This document shows, piece by piece, positions 17,019 through 25,495 of a stretch of 41,701 nucleotides of DNA. The notes below the pieces were generated by a model that saw nothing but the letters and a program-made list of their open reading frames with translations, had not been told where the DNA came from and made no database searches. The stretch comes from a virus: positions 1 through 41,701 of IMG/VR virus record IMGVR_UViG_3300046804_001849; one strand, given 5' to 3'. Positions within the stretch are counted from its first letter, which is position 1. Each line of letters starts with the position of its first letter. Both the position numbers and the translations under genes were made by a program.

Positions 17019-18668
17019 TTATTTTGAAGATCTTCCTTCTCCCTTTGGATTTCTACCATTAGTTGTTGTAGTTTTATCTGAAGCATTATTTGCTCTTTGT
17101 GCATCTCTTGCACGATTACCAGCATTATTTGCTTTAGCATCCGCTGCTTGACGTGGTGTAGGAATTACTGGATCATTACCGCCATCACGATGAGGAAGTC
17201 CAAGAACTGTTCTTGCTTCATTGGGAACCATAATCTGATTCTTTACATACTCTGTTAGAATTTGTGCTTGAGATATTTCATCTGTAAGAGTTAGCTCATT
17301 AAACTTAAATTCAAGAATATCAGTTTTTTCTTTTATGATTCTATTAATCATTTTTTCAAGATTGGTTTGTGCTGGTCTTGCTACCTGCTCTTTAAAGGTT
17401 CTGTCTTGTGCAAGAGCTGCAGCAATTTGAGACGAATCTCCACCACCAATTTTTGACAATGGGACTTGATGTGCAACTAGGATATCATCACGGTTACGAA
17501 TACGATACTCGTTAAAGGATGCTTCCTGAACTCCGTTTTCAATTGGTTCCATTTTAAACTCAACCTTGTTGGTATCTGAATCTCCTGGAAGTGGAATGTA
17601 TAGTGTGCGGTGATTAGAACCTTTTAGACTTGTCTGTAGGAAGCGGAACATCTTATCTTCTGCTTCTTCAGAAAGCTTTGCACCCTTAAGAGTTACAACA
17701 TAACGAGGAACAGCCTTGTTGCCAAAATAGTCAATGTTATATTGAGATGCAAGTTGATCTCCGTGTAGTGAAGATACTGCAGACATTATGTCTGGAACTC
17801 CATAGAAAGTATTTAACGGTGAATATTCTTTATAGTGCAAGATCTCATTTGGACGAGGATCATTTGTTAATGGATTTGGATTTTTTGCACCAAAATTTCG
17901 GAAGTATACAATTTTATTTCCAATAATCTGTAGATATCCATCACGTAGTCTACGTACACGCATAGTGGTGGCTGGTATGTGTCCAACATATCCAATCTCT
18001 CCAGTTACAGTTCTACCGATTTCTAAATAACCATTTCCAGTTGCCTGAACATCTGTGTAGAATTTTTCAAGAATGTGAGTAAACGATTCATCTGAATTCA
18101 AAGATTCTAGCCAATCACGCATTTCGACTTTTGCACGTTCAATACGCTTACGTGCTTTCTCTACTGCAGAATCATTATCAGATCCCTCAAGAGACATCAT
18201 GGTTCTTTTTGTAACATCAAAGTCATAGCCTAGACCAACAATGTTTTCTACTTTAGCATCAATTGCTGCATGGTTAGCAAACGAAGTATCGTAAAAATTT
18301 GCAAGTTCATATAGGTTCCATGGGGGTGTAATGACATCAAAGATACCATAGCCATTTCGATATACACGACCTGGATTAATTTCTTTAGAGTATGTTCCAC
18401 TTAGACCAGTGCTATTTGTCAATGCCGAATTCTGATATCCAGGTGCCATTACATCAACATTGTTATACTGAATTGTAGTCTCTACTGGGGAATCATTATT
18501 TGCCTTAGACATTCTGTCAGAACGACGTTTAAAGTTTTTTTCTAGACCAGACAGTCCTTTTAGATCGTCCCAAGATTTTGCAAAAGGATCCTGATCTTTG
18601 AATGCGTTAGCTTCTTGCTCATATTCAGGCAATCCTAAATCTCTAATATAGTATTCATTTTCTGACAT
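17019..18668 (-). CDS. Portal protein
   Basis: This 549-residue protein has portal-type features: an N-terminal region leading to YGIFDVITPPWNLYELANFY, a central alpha/beta part with GNGYLEIGRTVTGEIGYVGH and PATTMRVRRLRDGYL, and the PLNTFYGVPDIMSAVSSLHG and QVPLSKIGGGDSS segments common in phage portals. The C-terminus is Asn/Lys/Gly-rich and probably disordered. It forms the dodecameric DNA channel at one capsid vertex. The ATG overlaps the previous gene's stop as TAATG. The terminase, usually just upstream, is not in the window. Confidence 0.9.
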   Translation of the reverse strand: MSENEYYIRDLGLPEYEQEANAFKDQDPFAKSWDDLKGLSGLEKNFKRRSDRMSKANNDSPVETTIQYNNVDVMAPGYQNSALTNSTGLSGTYSKEINPGRVYRNGYGIFDVITPPWNLYELANFYDTSFANHAAIDAKVENIVGLGYDFDVTKRTMMSLEGSDNDSAVEKARKRIERAKVEMRDWLESLNSDESFTHILEKFYTDVQATGNGYLEIGRTVTGEIGYVGHIPATTMRVRRLRDGYLQIIGNKIVYFRNFGAKNPNPLTNDPRPNEILHYKEYSPLNTFYGVPDIMSAVSSLHGDQLASQYNIDYFGNKAVPRYVVTLKGAKLSEEAEDKMFRFLQTSLKGSNHRTLYIPLPGDSDTNKVEFKMEPIENGVQEASFNEYRIRNRDDILVAHQVPLSKIGGGDSSQIAAALAQDRTFKEQVARPAQTNLEKMINRIIKEKTDILEFKFNELTLTDEISQAQILTEYVKNQIMVPNEARTVLGLPHRDGGNDPVIPTPRQAADAKANNAGNRARDAQRANNASDKTTTTNGRNPKGEGRSSK

Positions 18669-19045
18669 TACTCGTCACTTCCATACATAGCAATTGTATC
18701 CTTAGCTGCCTGAACAGCACCTAGGTCATTCATATTTGGAATAAGTCCCTGACTCATTCTATCAATTTGTTCTGAATATTCTTCGTCTGAGATTCTACCC
18801 ATTCCTGGATAAAACTCATAAGACCCGTCGCCCTGACCAAGTGCCTTTGCTTCTTGCTCAAGTTTGCGAATTTGGAATGCGTCACCCCTATGAGACGGTA
18901 TGTTTAATACATTTCCATTGCCATCTGTAAAAGGCTTGCCGTTTGCCTTTTTCCAAATGTAGATTCCCCAATCATATTGCTTGTCTATGACTGTAAGTTT
19001 TGTGTCACCAATTTGACCAGGTGCTCTAAATTTTTCGGTATTCAT
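18668..19045 (-). CDS. Small head-region protein preceding portal
   Basis: This 125-residue soluble protein starts MNTEKFRAPGQIGDTKL. The Gly/Asp-rich, Glu/Gln-helical sequence gives no recognised motif. Its stop overlaps the portal ATG (TAATG), so the two are translationally coupled. I choose the ATG at 19045 because TGGTATACT ends 7 nt upstream of it, giving a leaderless transcript. An in-frame GTG two codons earlier is nearly at the expected transcription start and less likely. Position suggests a packaging, portal-assembly or internal head protein; the function is unknown. Confidence 0.6.
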   Translation of the reverse strand: MNTEKFRAPGQIGDTKLTVIDKQYDWGIYIWKKANGKPFTDGNGNVLNIPSHRGDAFQIRKLEQEAKALGQGDGSYEFYPGMGRISDEEYSEQIDRMSQGLIPNMNDLGAVQAAKDTIAMYGSDE

Positions 19046-19052
19046 AACCACT

Positions 19053-19061
19053 AGTATACCA
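19053..19061 (-). promoter_or_regulatory. Leaderless-type promoter of portal operon
   Basis: TGGTATACT on the minus strand, then 7 nt, then the ATG at 19045, with no ribosome site between. It would start transcription of the small protein-portal pair at or next to the start codon. Confidence 0.7.
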
Positions 19062-19063
19062 TA

Positions 19064-22000
19064 TTATACAGCTTTAATAATATTCGACTGCCAGGTAACA
19101 TCTTTATACAATGAATAACTTAACATCTTGATGCGAAGATGATCTTCTCCTCCCACTGGAAGTGAATTATCAACAACCACCTTGTTTGTTCCAGTGTATG
19201 CCCTATAAATGTCTGATGGATTAACTCCATAATAGCTAGTTCTTGACAAAATAAGAACTTCCTGCCACTTAAATGATGTATCCCAATATATCCAATCAAG
19301 ATCAATGGTGTCTGCACTTGCGACCTTGTACCATGGTCTTGTAGCAGTTTGCTGAACCTCTTGCAAGTTGGTTGACTTATAGTGAGAAATTGTATTGACA
19401 ACTAGGGGTCCAGTTATTCTCAGTGCACCAGTCTTTAACCCAAAATCAAGAACTATCGGGAATGATATGCCAAGCATGGACCATTCTTTAATGGTTATAA
19501 CTGGATCCTTTACAATCTTTCCATTTAGATAGAATGCAATATTTGTTTCTAGCGTTCCAGTATTAAGATTTACTGCATATATTTTTGCCCTGGTTCCACT
19601 AGGATGTGTTGCCACCATGTAGAACTTAATGTATGAGTTGTTGCTTTGTATTTCAAAAATTTCAGTTGGAGAATACGGGAAGAAGTCTTGGTCATACCTT
19701 AAAGCCATTTGCATAGCAATAACCTTAAAATCTTTTGCTTTAGATTCATTAATTGGAATAGATATTCCCCTATTTATTTCTGGATCATAGGTTCCTCTTA
19801 CTTGAATACCGCTATTTTTTGTCAAGTATAGGTACGGTGTACTTCCCTTATATATTGAGAATGGATTTTTATTTTTATAGTCAAAATAAAGACCAACTTT
19901 TTTATATGGCTTTAGGTTAGTTCCAAATCTTGTACCGATGATATTTGTGTTTGTAACCGATAGTGCTTGAGAAGCATACTGAAGAGATCTAATCATAATG
20001 TTTTTGTCGGTAATTCCCTTAACATTAATATCGATATGTGTCACTATTGCAAGTTTGTCAAAAGCTATTCCAGATGGTGGATAGATAATAACATTATCAA
20101 CAACTTCATACTTTGTTGTTAGCCAGTTTGGTCCTGGCAAAATAATTCCATCTTTTGGTGTTGGCTCTGTAACAGTAAAGTAATCTTGTGGTGCATTTGC
20201 TCCAGCTGACAATAACTGAAACGACACAAAGGTTCTAACAATTGAGTTTGAGGTATCGTATGTATATGATTTTGTTGATTTGTTCTTCAAATCGTTATAG
20301 GTGTCAAACCCAGTAAACAGATGATTGTCTAGTGATGAATAATCTCTTTGAATTGGATAGGAAAATTGATTTTTCAATTCCTGATACGTCCAGGATCCTT
20401 CTTGAACACTCTCTGTGAATTTACTTGGTGCTGGATAGTCAATATTAAATTGAATAAAATCAATGTCGTATTTTTTATTACCATTTCCATCATCAACATA
20501 TTTTGCAAAATATGATAATGGAAGATAGTCTTCCCAGTATGAATCAACCGCAATATCTAATACTGACTCTCCTGCCTCATTGCTAGAAACAAACATTGTA
20601 TAACTTGCAGTGTGATTAAGAACTGTTGTGGTGGCAAATGAATATGGATCACCACCGTCAATCACATATTTCCAGAAAGCTAAATCATTTTCAGTTCCAA
20701 AATCATAGAAGCTTTGACCTGTAGCATCATACTGCACGTCCCCAGAATACAGGTCAAATACGTTTTCAAAATCTACTGGAACTCCTCTTTCGTCAAACAG
20801 GTATGAAATTTTATTTAGATTTCTTTCAGTTGAAATATTTATACTATATATTTTCCCAGTAAAGGTATTAGAAAATTCTTTTGTTCCGCCAACATACAAT
20901 TTTAAACTAGATCTATTTCCAAAGAATGATGAAACATCTTTTCCATAATAGTTTGAGAATCTATCTATATCAATGCCTGCGATGAATTGGTCATTCATGG
21001 CATACAGATCTGACTCATAGATATTCTGTGCAATATTGTTTTGATATAGGTCATATGATATTTTTGAGTGTCCTACTGATACAGAAAAATAATTTTTTGT
21101 AACATCATCATACAAAAGCATTAATACTTGCTTTTCTAATTCTTCTGGTCTTTCTGTTATTTTGAATACACCGTATACAGAAGACATGTTTTCTTTAAGA
21201 ATATTTATATTATTAAATAATATGTATCCATCTGTTTCTGACCATGAGTTGTTTGGCTTCATCAAAACATATTTATCAGATTCAGGTGGTAATGTCTTTA
21301 TTGCTGTTGACCAATCAGAAGTATTTCTGTTATTGAAAACAATATTTGGCAAAGCATAGTTTGGTGTTGAAAGTGTGTTATTTTCGATTCCCAAATTTTC
21401 TAGGATTCCCTGATTCCATTTTCCATTTTTAGGATATGAGTAGTCGTTTGCATAATTTGCAAAAGGGTAGTCAATAAAAACAGATGTCCCACTATATGCA
21501 GTATTAATATTTTCTGGGAACTCTACACCCTGACCATATACATATCTTCTTTTTGCAACATCTGATTGAACTAGATATGGATATATAGCAATGCAATCTA
21601 TATCAAAAGGATAGATTTCTGAACTTGAGTATAGTCCTAAGAAATCTTGGTCTTTGCCTAATGAATTAAGTTTAGATGGAAAAGTAAGTGAATCTATTAG
21701 CTTAATACTAAAGACCTCTTCTCCATTTACTAGGACCGTTGCCAATGATTCTGAAAATCTTATATGTAGCAATATTGGTCTAAACCATTCTCCAATATAG
21801 TGATAGGCTTCTTGAGAGCCTATAACAAATTTAAGGAATGGACCATCCATATACAATCCGTCTCTAGATGATATTGGACCAAATATTCTTGTAGAGGTTG
21901 TGGTATTTCCATTTACTCGTAACCACATTTCAAAAGTATATGTTTTATATCTACCAGATTCATTTAAAAATCCATGACCTGGTATTACTAATGATGGCAG

Positions 22001-22837
22001 ATCCCCGTTATCTAGTAACGTGGTAACATTTGATGATCCATAGACAATCGGAATTCCTGCATTTTTAGCAGAAAGAGTTTTTTGTTTTGACAGATAAAAA
22101 CCTTTGGATGAATCAAGACCGTATGCATTTGCAGGAACTGCATATACACCACTTGTTGTAGATAGTGCAATATCAGACTGTTCTGATAATGATTGAACAT
22201 TTACGCCCAGTGATGTGGCATTAAATTCTTCTGACCATTGCCCTAGGGAAAGTCCATTGACTAAAAATTCATAGACTTCTGCACTATTTTTTGACTTTAT
22301 ATATTTTATATTTATAACTGGTCTAAAGAAAATATTATCATGGAACGGTATGTCAAATGTTTCAGATAAAAACATCCATCTATCTGATATTGGTGTATCA
22401 AAGTTTTTGTATTTGTATACCAGACCACCAGATGCTTCATCTATGTACTCAAACCCTATTTCCACTGACGAAATATAGTCAGCTAATGAATATATGTAGG
22501 CACCCATGGACACGGTTTTCATATATTCATCAAGTTCGTTAAATCCAACAATGTGGTTACTTATAAATTTTATATTTCCTGTTTTTCCAGTTGGTGTCGG
22601 TGCTGTAATCTTAAAAGTATTACTATTTGGAAATGGTTCGCCAACAATGTCTGTTATTGTTTCGACATATGTATTGCTTTGTTTTTTTGTTGATCCAATA
22701 TATGCCGTCCATTGAGATAGGTCACGATCTTCTTCTGTAACCAAAGAAATATAGTCCAAGGTCTCGTCTAGTGACCATAGTGATATTGGATGTTCTGAGA
22801 ATACCTTTTCGGCATATAAATTTGACGGATTAGTCAT
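19064..22837 (-). CDS. Large minor tail protein with LamG-like domains
   Basis: This 1257-residue protein starts MTNPSNLYAEKVFSEHPISL, continuing WSLDET. The N-terminus matches the style of actinophage minor tail proteins that begin with a concanavalin/LamG-type module (kin to 'PVAYWPLNE'). The region of about residues 285-440 has a second LamG-like pattern (YTFEMWLRVNGN, LHIRFSESLATVLVNGEEVF), and further beta-rich repeats run to the end. There are no transmembrane segments. It is probably a virion surface or tail-associated carbohydrate-binding protein. Its location before portal, and not after the tape measure, is unusual. The promoter TGGTAAAAT lies 8 nt from ATG, preceded by a terminator, so it starts a transcription unit. 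Confidence 0.7.
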   Translation of the reverse strand: MTNPSNLYAEKVFSEHPISLWSLDETLDYISLVTEEDRDLSQWTAYIGSTKKQSNTYVETITDIVGEPFPNSNTFKITAPTPTGKTGNIKFISNHIVGFNELDEYMKTVSMGAYIYSLADYISSVEIGFEYIDEASGGLVYKYKNFDTPISDRWMFLSETFDIPFHDNIFFRPVINIKYIKSKNSAEVYEFLVNGLSLGQWSEEFNATSLGVNVQSLSEQSDIALSTTSGVYAVPANAYGLDSSKGFYLSKQKTLSAKNAGIPIVYGSSNVTTLLDNGDLPSLVIPGHGFLNESGRYKTYTFEMWLRVNGNTTTSTRIFGPISSRDGLYMDGPFLKFVIGSQEAYHYIGEWFRPILLHIRFSESLATVLVNGEEVFSIKLIDSLTFPSKLNSLGKDQDFLGLYSSSEIYPFDIDCIAIYPYLVQSDVAKRRYVYGQGVEFPENINTAYSGTSVFIDYPFANYANDYSYPKNGKWNQGILENLGIENNTLSTPNYALPNIVFNNRNTSDWSTAIKTLPPESDKYVLMKPNNSWSETDGYILFNNINILKENMSSVYGVFKITERPEELEKQVLMLLYDDVTKNYFSVSVGHSKISYDLYQNNIAQNIYESDLYAMNDQFIAGIDIDRFSNYYGKDVSSFFGNRSSLKLYVGGTKEFSNTFTGKIYSINISTERNLNKISYLFDERGVPVDFENVFDLYSGDVQYDATGQSFYDFGTENDLAFWKYVIDGGDPYSFATTTVLNHTASYTMFVSSNEAGESVLDIAVDSYWEDYLPLSYFAKYVDDGNGNKKYDIDFIQFNIDYPAPSKFTESVQEGSWTYQELKNQFSYPIQRDYSSLDNHLFTGFDTYNDLKNKSTKSYTYDTSNSIVRTFVSFQLLSAGANAPQDYFTVTEPTPKDGIILPGPNWLTTKYEVVDNVIIYPPSGIAFDKLAIVTHIDINVKGITDKNIMIRSLQYASQALSVTNTNIIGTRFGTNLKPYKKVGLYFDYKNKNPFSIYKGSTPYLYLTKNSGIQVRGTYDPEINRGISIPINESKAKDFKVIAMQMALRYDQDFFPYSPTEIFEIQSNNSYIKFYMVATHPSGTRAKIYAVNLNTGTLETNIAFYLNGKIVKDPVITIKEWSMLGISFPIVLDFGLKTGALRITGPLVVNTISHYKSTNLQEVQQTATRPWYKVASADTIDLDWIYWDTSFKWQEVLILSRTSYYGVNPSDIYRAYTGTNKVVVDNSLPVGGEDHLRIKMLSYSLYKDVTWQSNIIKAV

Positions 22838-22845
22838 GATAGTCT

Positions 22846-22854
22846 ATTTTACCA
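22846..22854 (-). promoter_or_regulatory. Leaderless-type promoter of LamG-like tail gene
   Basis: TGGTAAAAT on the minus strand, 8 nt (AGACTATC) and then ATG at 22837. The U-tract of the preceding terminator ends about 8 nt upstream of the TG. Confidence 0.6.
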
Positions 22855-22867
22855 CATTAAAGAAAAA

Positions 22868-22893
22868 TACCCTGCCAAATAAATGACAGGGTA
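22868..22893 (-). terminator. Terminator after small Cys-rich gene
   Basis: The 10-nt arms TACCCTGTCA and TGGCAGGGTA (one wobble pair) enclose a 6-nt loop and are followed on the minus strand by TTTTTC. It lies 5 nt past the stop of the 45-residue gene. Confidence 0.9.
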
Positions 22894-22898
22894 GTTTA

Positions 22899-23036
22899 TT
22901 ATCTAAAACTCATTTGACTTGAGTGGTCACTTTTACCTAATCCACACCTTTCACAAGATACAAGTTCAGCTTTAGTAAAAGGACATGTTTTAACATTTAT
23001 TTTATGACCGACAATTTTGCACAATATTTTTTTCAC
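22899..23036 (-). CDS. Small Cys-rich protein, DUF1660-like
   Basis: This 45-residue protein starts with GTG and reads MKKILCKIVGHKINV... with the later block CPFTKAELVSCERCGLG. The N-terminal (K)(L/I)LCK..GHK and a distal CxxCG are the pattern of the short prophage proteins grouped as DUF1660; that assignment is from memory of the pattern. Cys/His content suggests a single metal site. The GTG overlaps the upstream oxygenase stop as GTGA, so it is translationally coupled, and a strong terminator follows. Function is unknown. Confidence 0.7.
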   Translation of the reverse strand: MKKILCKIVGHKINVKTCPFTKAELVSCERCGLGKSDHSSQMSFR

Positions 23037-23686
23037 GATAATGGTATCCAATGCTGTTCTGGTATTTCCTTATTGCCAGACAATACTGATAGTGGTATAA
23101 CGTCATATGCTATTGTTATTCGTGGACCATCCCAATCCCAGTCTCCCATAGCATGTGGATGTCCCATTTCTGAAACTACAGCACGATTATCTTTATTAAT
23201 ATTTATTTTACGCTCTCTATTGAATATCATATAGTGAGTTTCTGATGGTTCAGCTTTTACACAATAATATCCGTGGAAAAACGGTGCTCCAGCAGGTCCA
23301 TGGTCATGCCAATCAAGCTTTCCATTCCCAGACTCATTGATGTTGAACCATCCCTGCAACATGTAATTTTGTTCTTTAAAGTCTATGCCATAATAGTCAC
23401 ATGCCTCATGAATCATTGATGAAACTTCATCATATAGTTTTCTGATCTCTGGAACGTGAAATTGGAATACATTGTACTGTTGCCATTTCATTGTTGAAAT
23501 ACTGTTGGATTCTTTCCAAATATCAGTATCTGTTACTGGCGTAACCCCTCTTAAGGTAGCATTTTTAATGCTATCATATCTTTCTTGAAGTTCTACAGAT
23601 AGCTTTTCTAAATCATTATTTAAAAAACGTTCAAAAAATTTATGTGGTTTCGGCAATACGCCAGCAGGATTTTGTTCAATACCCAT
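23033..23686 (-). CDS. 2OG-Fe(II) oxygenase-like protein
   Basis: This 217-residue soluble protein has the double-stranded beta-helix pattern of phage 2-oxoglutarate/Fe(II) oxygenases. GWFNIN lies at 112-117, the metal segment WHDHG at 126-130 (His127, Asp128, His129), HGYYCVKAEPS after it, a distal His (176 or 178, HPHAM), and PRITIAYDV with Arg189 as likely 2OG anchor. Such proteins occur in many phages, often next to structural genes; substrates are mostly unknown. A TATACT promoter about 25 nt upstream and GGAG before ATG begin this unit, which also holds the Cys-rich gene. Neighbours are FTP-repeat and LamG fibre genes, so a virion protein could be the substrate (inference). Confidence 0.75.
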   Translation of the reverse strand: MGIEQNPAGVLPKPHKFFERFLNNDLEKLSVELQERYDSIKNATLRGVTPVTDTDIWKESNSISTMKWQQYNVFQFHVPEIRKLYDEVSSMIHEACDYYGIDFKEQNYMLQGWFNINESGNGKLDWHDHGPAGAPFFHGYYCVKAEPSETHYMIFNRERKININKDNRAVVSEMGHPHAMGDWDWDGPRITIAYDVIPLSVLSGNKEIPEQHWIPLS

Positions 23687-23708
23687 TTTGTCTCCATTCT
23701 ATATGTAT

Positions 23709-23714
23709 AGTATA
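23709..23714 (-). promoter_or_regulatory. -10 element of 2OG oxygenase gene
   Basis: TATACT on the minus strand, preceded by GTG, about 22 nt upstream of the ATG at 23686. The leader includes GGAG 6 nt before the start. Confidence 0.5.
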
Positions 23715-23734
23715 CACTATAGCATGCTAGAAGT

Positions 23735-25480
23735 CTACTTGTGACAAACTATTCCACTGGCAATAAAGGTATCTGTATCATCTACACTAATCAGATATAC
23801 GTCCTGAGTAGCTATCTCAGTATCAATTGTCAAAATTTCAGTTGAGCGATACCCATTAGAGTCCTTGTCGTACTCCATAAATATATCTCCAACAGAAAGA
23901 TTAGATACCTGCTCCCAAGCAAAATTCTGATCGGCTACCTTGGCTAAAATTGGGTGTGATGGTGTGTAAGATTTCTTTTTATCATTATTAATAAAGATAA
24001 TTTTGTCTGACTGGTTTTTAACAATTTCACGAACTGTTCCATTCTTTACAGAAAGGTTTTCTAGCCATTCATATTCTATTCTTGAATTCTCAATGTCAGC
24101 TTTAGAATCGTAGTTGTCCCAGATAGGTGATACAACAGAATCTCCAACCTTTAGATCTTTAGCTAGTGTTAGTGTTGTTTCACCAGTGTCAGATATAGTT
24201 AAAATTTCAGAATTTTCTCCAACACATACAAATCCAAAGGCAGCTACTGGAGTAAAGCTAAAGTTTCCATATGGAATGAATCCAAATGGTGTAAATGCAA
24301 AGTTTGAATAAACTGGAGTAAATCCAAATGGCACAAAACTAAATGGTGTAAATGCAAATGGTGCAAATGCAAATGGTGTAAATGCAAAGTTTGAATAAAC
24401 TGGAGTAAATCCAAATGGCACAAAACTAAATGGTGTAAATGCAAAGTTTCCATATGGGGCAAAACCAAAAGGAGTGAAACCAAAGGGGGTAAAACCAAAA
24501 GGGGTGAAACCAAAAGGAGTGAATCCAAATGGGGTGAATCCAAATGGGGTGAATCCGAATGGAGTGAATCCAAAAGGGCTGAAGGCAAAGTTTGTAGTTA
24601 CTGAATTTGATGTTCCAGCGGCACTAGTTCCATTGGCATTTGTAGCTGTTACGCTATAGGTTTGAGCAGTACCCATTTCCTGAGCTATAGATGTTGATGT
24701 TGATGCTGTGCTACCAGACTTTCCATCAGATGATGTCCAGTTATAAATTGATATAGCTTTTCCACCATCATTAGGTGCAGACCAGGATAGGTTATCTGTT
24801 CCTGCCGATGGGGAAGATGCTGAAACACCGTATGGTGCACCTGGCACAGTTGTTACTGTTATCATTCCAGAAGTGGTATTTGCTGTACTATCACCATTAG
24901 CGTTTCTAGCAATTACTGAAATATAAACACTTGCATTACTTCCAATTCCACCAACAGTGATTGGAGATGATGCACCAGTATTAGATTGACCGCCAACTCC
25001 TCCTCCGATGGTAGCTACATATGCTGTTATTGATTTGCCACCGTTTGAAGCTGAAGCATTAAAGTTAATTGTAATTGCACCATCATTAAAAGCTCTATTT
25101 GTTCCCACATCTGATGCAGAAATAAAAGTTGGTGATGATGGAACAGTTGTAACTGTTACAGAAGAAGAAGATGAAGAAGATGCTGAAGTTCCTTTATCGT
25201 TGGTCGCAGTAACTGTAAAAGTTGGAGTAGCACCAGTTGCAAATCCAGTTATAACGATTGGTGAAGATGAACCAGTTGCAGTTTTTCCATCAGATGCAGT
25301 TACTGTATATGATGTTGCTGCTGCAGAGCCTGATGGAAGATCAAAAGATACAGATACAGCACCATCATTATAAGCTCTATTAAGTCCAACATCTGTTCCA
25401 ATTACATTTATTGGTGCTGATGGTTGCAAAAAGTCATTCTGCTGAAGTGACTTTTTTCCTGCTCTTTTACTTACTGCCAT
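23735..25480 (-). CDS. FN3 repeats + Phe-rich FTP repeats + C-terminal Hint domain protein
   Basis: This 581-residue protein has four parts. Residues 20-296 hold three fibronectin-III-like modules (SYTVTASDGKTATG, ITAYVATIGGG, YSVTATNANGTSAAG). Residues 297-417 are a hydrophobic repeat, seven near-identical FGFTP pentads and then variants such as FSFVPFGFTPVYSNFAFTP. Residues 419-581 are a Hint (intein/hedgehog) fold: it begins with Cys419 (CVGENSEIL), has the TPSH block (Thr506, His509), and ends VYLISVDDTDTFIASGIV-CHK. The penultimate His580 is present, but the usual terminal Asn is Lys581 and there is no C-terminal extein. This predicts N-S acyl shift and cleavage or transfer at Cys419, not splicing. 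CAGGAG lies 8 nt before ATG. Probably a virion fibre or adhesin. Confidence 0.8.
   Translation of the reverse strand: MAVSKRAGKKSLQQNDFLQPSAPINVIGTDVGLNRAYNDGAVSVSFDLPSGSAAATSYTVTASDGKTATGSSSPIVITGFATGATPTFTVTATNDKGTSASSSSSSSVTVTTVPSSPTFISASDVGTNRAFNDGAITINFNASASNGGKSITAYVATIGGGVGGQSNTGASSPITVGGIGSNASVYISVIARNANGDSTANTTSGMITVTTVPGAPYGVSASSPSAGTDNLSWSAPNDGGKAISIYNWTSSDGKSGSTASTSTSIAQEMGTAQTYSVTATNANGTSAAGTSNSVTTNFAFSPFGFTPFGFTPFGFTPFGFTPFGFTPFGFTPFGFTPFGFAPYGNFAFTPFSFVPFGFTPVYSNFAFTPFAFAPFAFTPFSFVPFGFTPVYSNFAFTPFGFIPYGNFSFTPVAAFGFVCVGENSEILTISDTGETTLTLAKDLKVGDSVVSPIWDNYDSKADIENSRIEYEWLENLSVKNGTVREIVKNQSDKIIFINNDKKKSYTPSHPILAKVADQNFAWEQVSNLSVGDIFMEYDKDSNGYRSTEILTIDTEIATQDVYLISVDDTDTFIASGIVCHK
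24283..24358. repeat. 76-bp perfect direct repeat, copy 1
   Basis: This sequence is identical to 24370-24445 at an 87-bp offset (29 codons, in frame). It encodes the same peptide block around TPVYSNFAFTP. Perfect identity within an otherwise diverged repeat tract suggests a recent in-frame duplication. Confidence 0.85.
24370..24445. repeat. 76-bp perfect direct repeat, copy 2
   Basis: Second copy of the 24283-24358 unit. The intervening 11 bp keep the frame. Confidence 0.85.
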
Positions 25481-25495
25481 TTCATATTCTCCTGA

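Larger units (their letters stand above)
24230..24592 (-). repeat. FxFTP-encoding repeat tract
   Basis: The tract encodes residues 297-417 of the Hint protein. Positions about 24467-24580 are a 15-bp near-perfect tandem array encoding F-G-F-T-P. The rest is longer diverged units. Third codon positions vary between units (for example gga/ggg/ggt for Gly), which indicates selection on the peptide. Confidence 0.85.
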
